The notes under the pieces were generated by a model, which did not search any database, was not told the origin of the DNA, and saw only the letters and a list, made by a program, of their open reading frames with translations. From Alphaproteobacteria bacterium (GTDB lineage Bacteria > Pseudomonadota > Alphaproteobacteria > Rs-D84), in contig JAEDOP010000037.1 in NCBI GenBank assembly GCA_016301865.1, positions 1 to 6,928 on the forward strand: 6,928 nt of DNA, in the 5' to 3' direction. Each line of letters opens with the position of its first letter. The first letter of the stretch is position 1. A program made the translations under genes and the position numbers. Of this stretch, positions 1 through 4,121 are shown piece by piece.

Positions 1-6
1 TTGCTT

Positions 7-41
7 AAAAAAAACGTTCGACTCATTGCTGAAATCGAACG
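7..41 (-). terminator. Intrinsic terminator of the tRNA-Asn gene
   Basis: Read on the minus strand, a 7-bp stem (CGTTCGA/TCGAACG, window 35-41 with 15-21) with a 13-nt loop is followed by eight T residues (7-14). It lies 12 nt beyond the encoded CCA of the tRNA, so it is the natural end of a single-gene tRNA transcript. Confidence 0.85.
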
Positions 42-52
42 CATATCTAACT

Positions 53-128
53 TGGCTCGGGCAACTGGACTCGAACCAGTGACATACGGATTAACAGTCC
101 GTTGTTCTACCGACTGAACTATGCCCGA
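53..128 (-). tRNA. tRNA-Asn (anticodon GUU)
   Basis: On the minus strand this 76-nt sequence folds into a complete cloverleaf. The acceptor stem is TCGGGCA/TGCCCGA (7 perfect pairs), the D arm is GTTC/GAAC with an AGTCGGTA loop, and the anticodon stem is ACGGA/TCCGT around the loop CTGTTAA. The variable loop is ATGTC, and the T arm is ACTGG/CCAGT with TTCGAGT. The discriminator base is G and CCA is encoded at 53-55. The anticodon GTT lies at window 93-95 and reads Asn codons AAC/AAU. The D loop, anticodon loop and T loop match the bacterial tRNA-Asn pattern. It has its own promoter and terminator, so it is a monocistronic tRNA gene. Confidence 0.98.
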
Positions 129-140
129 ATAGCGTTGCAT

Positions 141-169
141 ATAATATACTAAAAAAACCCAGAAGTCAA
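141..169 (-). promoter_or_regulatory. Sigma-70 promoter of tRNA-Asn
   Basis: On the minus strand, a -35 box TTGACT (164-169) and a -10 box TATTAT (141-146) are separated by exactly 17 bp. Transcription would start about 6-7 nt before the mature 5' end of the tRNA at 128, or slightly further upstream. Both boxes are one base off consensus. Confidence 0.85.
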
Positions 170-184
170 GACCTTTTAGAAGAA

Positions 185-307
185 TTTTGTCGTGTGTCGC
201 GCGTCCTGCAAAACCGCAGAAACCTGCGACTTTTGCCCCAGAGTATATGCAAATGTATGATTTTCAAACGACTATGCCCACAATAAGCAGATGACTAATA
301 TATTCAA
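185..307. other. Intergenic stretch without a recognisable gene
   Basis: This lies between the divergent tRNA promoter and the leader promoter. I see no coding frame with a ribosome binding site. The only structure is a weak hairpin (GTCGC 196-200 with GCGAC 226-230, containing a smaller CGCAG/CTGCG hairpin at 215-228) followed by four T residues. It could be a remnant or a minor terminator, but I see no transcript for it to end. Confidence 0.4.
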
Positions 308-336
308 TTTACATTTTTGAAATTTAGTGATAGACT
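308..336 (+). promoter_or_regulatory. Predicted promoter of the structured leader and lipoprotein operon
   Basis: A -35 box TTTACA (308-313) and a -10 box TAGACT (331-336) are separated by 17 bp; 9 of 12 positions match consensus. This would start transcription near 343, just before the first helix of the leader at 351. TTGAAA at 317-322 is an alternative -35 but lacks a good -10 at the right distance. No better promoter is visible between here and the first gene. Confidence 0.55.
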
Positions 337-342
337 ATGAAA

Positions 343-581
343 TGAATCCATAGGGATATGGGTTCGGGGCTATCTCAAGCCCAGCGTATTCGGTGCAAAA
401 TTACTGACAGCATCGTCATCCGATGTCATTCCTGTGGTTTTGTGTCGTGATTTATCCCTGACTTAATAAGTCGGGGAGCTGTTTGTCATACAACAGGGGT
501 AACCCGAAAACAACAGAATCACTAATACGCTGATTTGAGAACTCCCCGACCGCCTAACATCCCATGGCGGTCTAATTTTTT
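343..581 (+). ncRNA. Structured leader RNA with competing helices and intrinsic terminator (attenuator or riboswitch-like)
   Basis: This noncoding stretch of about 240 nt is dense in complementary segments. An 8-bp stem (with one G-U pair) joins 351-358 and 453-460 around a domain containing GGGCT/AGCCC and CATCG/CGATG hairpins. A 9-bp hairpin with a 3-nt loop (456-464 with 468-476) competes with that stem. It also competes with a perfect 9-bp stem, 470-478 with 542-550, which encloses smaller hairpins (479-483/492-496, 497-499/503-505, 517-521/531-535). CAACAG occurs twice (491-496, 511-516), so CTGTT at 479 has two possible partners. The element ends in a terminator whose T-run is directly followed by the ribosome binding site of the next gene. 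I do not recognise it as 6S RNA, SRP RNA, RNase P, tmRNA or any riboswitch class I know. It may be a cis-acting switch or an independent small RNA. Confidence 0.6.
548..581 (+). terminator. Intrinsic terminator at the end of the leader
   Basis: A perfect 7-bp stem GACCGCC (548-554)/GGCGGTC (566-572) with an 11-nt loop is followed by TAATTTTTT. Its first three bases (548-550) also belong to the 9-bp stem 470-478/542-550, so the two structures cannot both be complete. The next gene's ribosome binding site begins at 582, so expression of that gene needs read-through here. Confidence 0.85.
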
Positions 582-592
582 GGGAGGATGAA

Positions 593-1366
593 TTGAAAAA
601 TAATATATTAACCCTTGCTATCATTATGTTAAGCGCATGTTCTTATACAATAAAACCATACAAATGTTATTTAGTTAATGAGTCGAACAAAAATGTATTA
701 GAAGCCGATTATATCTGTATCACAAACGGTGATTACAACATCATGACCTCATCCGCATATAAGGTGGACACAGCATTTATTAACTATTTAACACAATAAC
801 AAGAAGATATATGTAAGTTTGAAGAAAAAAGCGAAAACTCAAACGAATTTTTTGTATGGGGCAAGGATAAAATAAACCTAAACGAGCACAGGCTTTACGC
901 TTGCTCGTCAGGTATAGCGGAAAAATATATAAACAAGAAGTTTAAAGAAGAAATAGAAATTGCTAAACAGAAAGAAAAAGAAGAAAAAAAACATGCTGTT
1001 GAGCGCACAAAACAAATACAAAAGTGGGAAAAGTATACCGGATGTGATTATGAAAAATCAATATATATAGCTGATGATATATATCACACCACCCAACAGT
1101 TAAAAGAAGGATTAACCGTAGCCGTAAATTATGAGTATATAAGCTATGTGCGCGAACAAAAGTGGCCCTATGGTTTTTTTGTTATACAAAATCGTATAGA
1201 TGAACATTTTGTTGATGACGAGGCGTGGCTGGGCGGATGGTTTCAAGACACAGGTGTAGATAGAAAATTTAGAAACAAACAGGGTGATTTGAAACGTATA
1301 AGAAAGTATAAGCGATGCATTGATTCTGAAACACTAGAAAAATTCAAACGTATGAACATCCAATAA
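593..1366 (+). pseudogene. Putative lipoprotein gene interrupted by one in-frame stop
   Basis: The frame starts at TTG 593 behind GGGAGG (582-587, 5-nt gap) and would encode 257 residues, but codon 69 is TAA (797-799). Reading on in the same frame, every codon to 1366 is sense. The upstream part encodes a lipoprotein signal with the lipobox LSAC (Cys16, Ser17), which suggests outer-membrane anchoring. The downstream part has a charged, probably helical stretch (about residues 110-146) and then an aromatic-rich region (about 176-218). GTG 1148 has no ribosome binding site, so the downstream part is unlikely to be translated alone. The upstream 68-residue peptide could still be made. The gene is first in an operon with the two genes below and is A+T-rich with many ATA codons. 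I do not recognise the family. The stop may be a recent nonsense mutation, a sequencing error or a read-through site. An ATG at 588 opens only a two-codon frame (588-596) that overlaps the TTG start. Confidence 0.75.
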
Positions 1367-1385
1367 TTTTATATGGAGTTAAACA

Positions 1386-1832
1386 ATGAAGAAAATTTTA
1401 GTTCTCGTAATGGTTGTGTTTCCAATGCTGACATATAGTAAAACAGATACAAGACTTATAAACTACTATAATAAAGCAATAGAGAACTTTAAGCCATATT
1501 CGCCTGAGTGTAGAAGAGTACTGTTTGTTTTAAGTACTTTAACAGATGCGTATGATAATATGAACACAAAAAATTATTATACGGGAGTTGTCTTTTTGTG
1601 TATGGCCCAATTTTATTATGATATGACGCTTCCCGAAATAAATTTTATATTTGAACACACCGGCGATTATCTGGCCAAACATGAAGAGGCCATGTTTGGT
1701 GCTTGCATGGATGTTTTGGAAGCAAAAGGTGACGTAGCATGGACTTTCTATACATCTAAAACAACTCAGGCAACATTGCAAAACTATGTAAAAAAACATT
1801 CCGATAAATGTTCTCAACAAAGAGGTAAATAA
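1386..1832 (+). CDS. Small secreted protein with four cysteines, unknown function
   Basis: The gene encodes 148 residues. The start is supported by GGAG (1375-1378) 7 nt upstream. Residues 1-18 form a Sec-type signal (two Lys, then a hydrophobic core rich in Val and Leu), probably cut after TYS. No lipobox cysteine is present, so the mature protein should be periplasmic or secreted. The mature part has cysteines at 42, 72, 107 and 142, spaced 30-35 residues apart, which suggests disulfide bonds in a small, mostly helical domain. It lies 19 nt after the broken lipoprotein gene, and its TAA overlaps the ATG of the next gene by one base, so translation of the two is likely coupled. I recognise no family. 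The secretion call is firmer than any functional idea. Confidence 0.8.
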   Translation: MKKILVLVMVVFPMLTYSKTDTRLINYYNKAIENFKPYSPECRRVLFVLSTLTDAYDNMNTKNYYTGVVFLCMAQFYYDMTLPEINFIFEHTGDYLAKHEEAMFGACMDVLEAKGDVAWTFYTSKTTQATLQNYVKKHSDKCSQQRGK

Positions 1833-2422
1833 TGAGAAAAATATATATCTTACCAGTAGTTTTTATACTATCAGCTTGCAGTTTCCTGGATAGAAACGCA
1901 ATATTGCGTGTAGAACAAACCAAAGATAGGAAGTTGCCAGCATTAGAGGCAGTATATATTGATGCGACATCTAGCATCCCACACTATTGGGAGCCAGGTG
2001 CAAAGGTTGTACAAAGCGGCACTGATCGTGCAACCTTGTTCTACAAACAAGTAGAAAATGTTCTTACCGATCCACATAGCGATATACATGGATACATCGA
2101 ATTAAGAGATCACACATATCCAACTGACATATTTTCAGGACTACTATGGATAATTCCGTCTTGCTTTACATACGGCCTTGCAAATCTTTTGGGTATGCCA
2201 TTTTTTTCTCAAGGTATTCAAAGCGAAATTCACATAAGAGTATTAGACAAAGAAGGAAGATTAGTTAAGAGATATTACGCCGAAGCAAAAGACACTCAAT
2301 ACGCGGCTCTATATTGGGCAAAACAAGGCGACTACGCCCTTAAAACCTATCGTGATGCGCTTGATGATGCTGTGTTACAAATGCAACAAGATTACGAGTT
2401 CTTATATGACCGCTTGAAATAA
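1832..2422 (+). CDS. Putative outer-membrane lipoprotein, unknown function
   Basis: The gene encodes 196 residues. The ATG (1832-1834) overlaps the upstream stop (TAATG), and AGAGG (1821-1825) is 6 nt upstream. The N-terminus is a lipoprotein signal with lipobox LSAC and Cys16. Residue +2 is Ser, not Asp, so Lol sorting to the outer membrane is expected. A hydrophobic Gly/Pro-containing stretch (about 101-127) sits in the middle, followed by a strand-like segment ending in DKEGRLVKRYY (139-149) and a helical C-terminus (about 153-195). The pattern of a hydrophobic segment followed by a strand and a D-x-x-G turn is seen in several small bacterial lipoprotein families, but I cannot assign one. 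It shares the LSACS motif at the same position with the first gene of the operon, so the two may be distant relatives or partners. No terminator follows within 80 nt. Confidence 0.82.
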   Translation: MRKIYILPVVFILSACSFLDRNAILRVEQTKDRKLPALEAVYIDATSSIPHYWEPGAKVVQSGTDRATLFYKQVENVLTDPHSDIHGYIELRDHTYPTDIFSGLLWIIPSCFTYGLANLLGMPFFSQGIQSEIHIRVLDKEGRLVKRYYAEAKDTQYAALYWAKQGDYALKTYRDALDDAVLQMQQDYEFLYDRLK

Positions 2423-2451
2423 TTGCCAAAAATTTGCCAAAATATTGCCAA
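2423..2451 (+). repeat. Three TTGCCAA boxes with an exact 11-bp period
   Basis: TTGCCAA occurs at 2423-2429, 2434-2440 and 2445-2451, beginning right after the stop codon at 2422. The period of 11 bp is about one helical turn, so all three boxes face the same side of the DNA. The third box touches the -35 region of the promoter at 2450-2478. This is the layout of a cooperative transcription-factor site; the factor is unknown. Each box is nearly palindromic (TTG-C-CAA). Confidence 0.6.
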
Positions 2452-2478
2452 GACAAGTATGTTATTGTGTTGTATATT
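2450..2478 (+). promoter_or_regulatory. Predicted promoter for the gene at 2506
   Basis: A -35 box AAGACA (2450-2455) and a -10 box TATATT (2473-2478) are 17 bp apart, with 9 of 12 consensus matches. The start site would be near 2485, giving a leader of about 20 nt. TAATAT at 2484-2489 is a second -10 candidate with a poorer -35. The weak -35 next to the TTGCCAA boxes would fit an activator-dependent promoter. Confidence 0.5.
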
Positions 2479-2505
2479 GTAAATAATATAACAAAGGTAA
2501 TCGTA

Positions 2506-2868
2506 ATGTATGAAAATTTTAACAATAATGACATATTAACCGTACGGGCTATAAAACTATTTTTAGCCCCCAGGCAAATAGATAAAGAAACAGCAGACCG
2601 CACAGAGCTGTTGATTAAATCTTGGATACGACAACAACTGGACGACTACAGACAACATATAGTAATGGGAGGACAAAACACTTTGCTCCCTGGATTTGTG
2701 CGCGGACTTCGTGTGTCGGCATTATATTTTGACGACCAGGATTTACAAAAAAAGGTTTCTAAATTCCTGGACAAACCAAATATGAAAAACCTTGAAGACA
2801 TCATACACAAACTCGATGAATCAATAGCCAAAAAGCAATTAGACAAATTATTAAAGAAAAACAGATAA
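2506..2868 (+). CDS. Small cytosolic protein, unknown function
   Basis: I choose ATG 2506 (120 residues), because AAAGG (2493-2497) lies 8 nt upstream and the promoter ends just before it. The longer frame from 2434 would start inside the promoter and the TTGCCAA boxes and has no ribosome binding site. The protein has no signal peptide or membrane segment. It reads as mostly helical and highly charged: an N-terminal part (about 10-50) with KxWIRQQLDDY near 43-53, a Gly-containing turn region (about 58-70), and a lysine-rich C-terminus (about 93-120). I recognise no domain. It has its own promoter and a strong terminator directly after the stop, so it is a single-gene unit. Its base composition lies between the A+T-rich operon on its left and the genes on its right. 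Confidence 0.78.
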   Translation: MYENFNNNDILTVRAIKLFLAPRQIDKETADRTELLIKSWIRQQLDDYRQHIVMGGQNTLLPGFVRGLRVSALYFDDQDLQKKVSKFLDKPNMKNLEDIIHKLDESIAKKQLDKLLKKNR

Positions 2869-2869
2869 C

Positions 2870-2892
2870 AACCGCCCGATTGGGCGGTTTTT
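2870..2892 (+). terminator. Intrinsic terminator between convergent genes
   Basis: A perfect 8-bp stem AACCGCCC (2870-2877)/GGGCGGTT (2882-2889) with a 4-nt GATT loop is followed by a T-run to 2892. It starts one base after the stop of the 2506 gene. Read from the minus strand the hairpin is the same but the T-tract is poor, so it serves the HTH gene at best weakly. Confidence 0.9.
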
Positions 2893-2949
2893 GTTGCACG
2901 ACGGATGGGGTAGCGGTGGCACAAGTAGTGGTGCGTACCGCACGGGGGC

Positions 2950-3195
2950 TTATTCTTGGTCCAGAAACATTTGCATAATTTCTGCGAATTGGATGGGTGT
3001 GGTGTTGGTTTTGTGCAAAACCTTGGCCAGGGTTGCGGTACTTATCCATCGGGGCTGGCCATAGGACGTTTGGCGTTTGCTGGGGTTAAAAATTGTTGCG
3101 TCCAGATCACACATTTTGGCAAGACCAGAACATGTTGTGTTATTAATTTGGGCGATATAGCATATTGATTGCCAAATTGCGCGATGATATTTCAT
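2950..3195 (-). CDS. Stand-alone HTH regulator related to the N-terminus of alphaproteobacterial CI/S24-type repressors
   Basis: The gene encodes 81 residues from ATG 3195, with AGGGG 9 nt upstream. A longer frame to 3363 would need translation through the promoter region and has no ribosome binding site. Residues about 22-60 match from memory the DNA-binding part of alphaproteobacterial S24-family repressors: SGLAKMCDLD, then FNPSKR (36-41), GQPRW (46-50), and a helix with TLAKVL (55-60). In that family an S24 self-cleaving domain normally follows; here a stop (2950-2952) ends the protein right after the last helix. It could be a naturally single-domain regulator, a shortened repressor or a prophage relic. 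It is divergent from the 3436 gene and probably controls the shared promoter region, its own promoter included. The assignment to the family is strong, while the target is inferred. Confidence 0.82.
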   Translation of the reverse strand: MKYHRAIWQSICYIAQINNTTCSGLAKMCDLDATIFNPSKRQTSYGQPRWISTATLAKVLHKTNTTPIQFAEIMQMFLDQE

Positions 3196-3247
3196 TGGTT
3201 TATTCCCCTGCATGTAAAAAAAAATAGATATGATACTTATTTTGACA

Positions 3248-3276
3248 TAAATATAAAATAATATCGAACAATACAA
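3248..3276 (-). promoter_or_regulatory. Predicted promoter of the HTH gene
   Basis: On the minus strand, TTGTAT (3271-3276) and TATTTA (3248-3253) are 17 bp apart. The region is very A+T-rich, so other -10 positions (such as TATATT, 3250-3255) are possible. The start would be near 3241 with a leader of about 45 nt. A TCGAACA box (3264-3270) lies inside the spacer. Confidence 0.45.
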
Positions 3277-3295
3277 CCAGTAGTTGTTTCGAACA
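3264..3295. promoter_or_regulatory. Operator-like repeat TCGAACA in the divergent promoter region
   Basis: TCGAACA occurs at 3264-3270 and 3289-3295, 25 bp apart, one within and one just upstream of the predicted HTH promoter. Between them lies the inverted pair ACAAC (3273-3277)/GTTGT (3284-3288). A further related TTCGAA is at 3322-3327. The position suggests autoregulation by the HTH protein; this is inference. Confidence 0.4.
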
Positions 3296-3362
3296 CTGGA
3301 ATACCGGGAACACACCCCAGGTTCGAATTTACAAAAGTGAATCGGATGCAAGATAAAAAACA

Positions 3363-3377
3363 ATCCCCTGGGGGGAT
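3363..3377. promoter_or_regulatory. Palindrome ATCCCC-TGG-GGGGAT upstream of the 3436 promoter
   Basis: A perfect 6-bp inverted repeat (3363-3368 with 3372-3377) lies 6 bp upstream of the -35 box at 3384. This is a typical place for a dimeric regulator. It is not followed by T residues, so it is not a terminator. Confidence 0.4.
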
Positions 3378-3383
3378 AATAAT

Positions 3384-3411
3384 TTGACTTTTGTTTAGAC
3401 AGAACTATAAT
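3384..3411 (+). promoter_or_regulatory. Strong sigma-70 promoter of the 3436 gene
   Basis: A -35 box TTGACT (3384-3389) and a perfect -10 box TATAAT (3406-3411) are 16 bp apart. The start site would be near 3418, giving a leader of under 20 nt. The promoter lies inside the longer reading frame that begins at 3391, which rules out that earlier start. Confidence 0.8.
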
Positions 3412-3435
3412 ATTGTCAACAAAAAAGGTTTCAAA

Positions 3436-3879
3436 ATGGCAGATTTAGAAGACTTTATGACGTCCGCGGAATACGCGCAACAAATTGAACGGGCAATGGC
3501 GGAAATGGCCGACGATTTGATGGTCGCGGCACAGATTGAGCCACGTCGCCAAGAAAGATGGATTGGTGGCGGTTCGTACGGCATAGGTATGATGGTGCGG
3601 TTAAAGGAGAAACCGCGCATTGACTTTAAACTGGAAATATTTCCAAATGAAATCGAAGAACCACATTTCAAGGTCGTGTATAAAAACACATCGTGCCGGT
3701 TCAAGATTATTGACTGTACGCCAATGAAGGCCGAGGCCGAACGTGGTATCCCCCGACCAATCAGCAAAATTATGAAGGAAATTAAGGCCGCATGGTCAAA
3801 CAACTATGATGACCTGGTTAAGGTTTGGAATAAAACACGCCCCAGTGACCGTGTATTGATGCACCAAAAGATAAAATAA
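3436..3879 (+). CDS. Hypothetical protein with a possible DUF4160-like region
   Basis: The gene encodes 147 residues from ATG 3436, supported by AAAAGG (3423-3428) 7 nt upstream and by the promoter position. Residues 1-35 look like an acidic amphipathic helix rich in Ala and Met. After a Gly-rich turn (GGGSYGIG, 44-51) come alternating strands, including IDFKLEIFP (62-70) and EPHFKVVYKN (75-84). A helical C-terminus follows, with PRPISKIMKEIKAAW (106-120) and DDLVKVWNK (125-133). The order PHFxVxY, strands, then a helix and a Trp-containing helix resembles DUF4160 proteins, which are sometimes found beside DUF2442 in toxin-antitoxin-like pairs. No DUF2442 partner is visible here. The resemblance is weak and made from memory. 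It has no signal peptide and should be cytosolic. Confidence 0.72.
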   Translation: MADLEDFMTSAEYAQQIERAMAEMADDLMVAAQIEPRRQERWIGGGSYGIGMMVRLKEKPRIDFKLEIFPNEIEEPHFKVVYKNTSCRFKIIDCTPMKAEAERGIPRPISKIMKEIKAAWSNNYDDLVKVWNKTRPSDRVLMHQKIK

Positions 3880-3903
3880 AAATCCCGCAACCGCGGGATT
3901 TTT
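3880..3903 (+). terminator. Intrinsic terminator of the 3436 gene
   Basis: The stem AATCCCGC (3881-3888)/GCGGGATT (3893-3900) has an AACC loop and continues into A-T pairs, with T residues 3899-3903. It begins at the base following the stop codon. The A-rich left flank makes it usable from the minus strand too, though the minus-strand barrel gene has its own terminator at 4046-4074. Confidence 0.9.
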
Positions 3904-3981
3904 AGTGGTTAGTGTTAGTGGCAAGTGTTTAGTGAATGTGTGCGGCATTTGCCGCACATTATAGTGCCACCACTAACCACT
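3904..3981. repeat. Large imperfect palindrome, REP-like or MITE-like
   Basis: Outer arms AGTGGTTAGTG (3904-3914) plus GTGGCA (3918-3923) pair with TGCCAC (3965-3970) plus CACTAACCACT (3971-3981). This gives 17 bp with one 3-nt bulge. Nested inside is an 8-bp hairpin TGTGCGGC (3939-3946)/GCCGCACA (3951-3958) with an ATTT loop. The left arm is built from several copies of TTAGTG. It sits after a terminator, has no T-tract and codes for nothing visible. It may be a dispersed palindromic repeat; whether it recurs in the genome cannot be seen here. Confidence 0.6.
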
Positions 3982-4006
3982 TACGCTTAAATAAACATTT
4001 ATACCC

Positions 4007-4043
4007 TCCCCGGCACTGTGTGCCAGCCCACCACAGGCGGGGA
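4007..4043. other. Compact element that can fold as a three-way junction
   Basis: TCCCC (4007-4011) pairs with GGGGA (4039-4043) and encloses two hairpins: GGCAC-TGT-GTGCC (4012-4024), and GCC (4026-4028) with GGC (4036-4038). Almost every base outside the loops is paired. It lies between the palindrome at 3904-3981 and the barrel-gene terminator, in a 240-bp stretch without a gene. It may be part of the same repeat element. Short stems make a chance fold possible. Confidence 0.3.
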
Positions 4044-4045
4044 AC

Positions 4046-4074
4046 AAAAAAATCCCGCCGGATGGCGGGATTTT
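4046..4074 (-). terminator. Intrinsic terminator of the outer-membrane barrel gene
   Basis: On the minus strand, a stem of up to 11 bp (4064-4074 with 4049-4059, GC core GGCGGG/CCCGCC) with a 4-nt loop runs into seven T residues (window 4046-4052). It lies about 50 nt after the stop codon at 4122. T residues 4071-4074 give it some activity on the plus strand as well. Confidence 0.88.
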
Positions 4075-4121
4075 GTCCAATATATGTTAGTTTTATTTTT
4101 TTGTTTTTAAGTTCCAATTAA

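Noticed and set aside
53..128. tRNA-Asn as the integration site of the A+T-rich operon
   Set aside because: Elements integrating into a tRNA sit next to its 3' end, here below position 53. The operon lies on the 5' side, and I see no repeated copy of the tRNA 3' end in the window.
358..450. A 30-codon frame in the leader, from ATG 358, with a CxxC-like end (IRCHSCG)
   Set aside because: The only purine-rich segment (AGGG 352-355) is 2 nt from the ATG, too close for initiation. The frame overlaps strong RNA helices, and the similarity to zinc-ribbon proteins is too short to mean anything.
343..581. Known RNAs: permuted alphaproteobacterial tmRNA, 6S RNA, SRP RNA, RNase P RNA
   Set aside because: There is no tag frame ending in LAA or T-arm with CCA for tmRNA, no GGAAGG-type SRP apical loop, no conserved RNase P core sequences, and no single long rod with a central bubble as in 6S RNA.
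1148..1366. A separate 72-residue gene starting at GTG 1148
   Set aside because: It is in the same frame as the lipoprotein gene at 593, no ribosome binding site precedes the GTG, and the frame is continuously open back to the TAA at 797. It is the 3' part of the broken gene.
2423..2451. CRISPR or plasmid iteron interpretation of the TTGCCAA repeats
   Set aside because: The units are 11 bp with no spacers of CRISPR length, and there are only three copies at a promoter with no replication gene nearby. A regulator site explains them better.
2950..3363. The longer 137-residue form of the HTH protein
   Set aside because: The extra N-terminus would be translated from the promoter and operator region, has no ribosome binding site and is unlike the family. 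ATG 3195 with AGGGG upstream fits family length and domain start.
3936..4121. A 61-codon plus-strand frame
   Set aside because: It has no ribosome binding site and runs through the palindrome, the three-way-junction element and a terminator. Its His/Arg-rich composition does not look like a protein.
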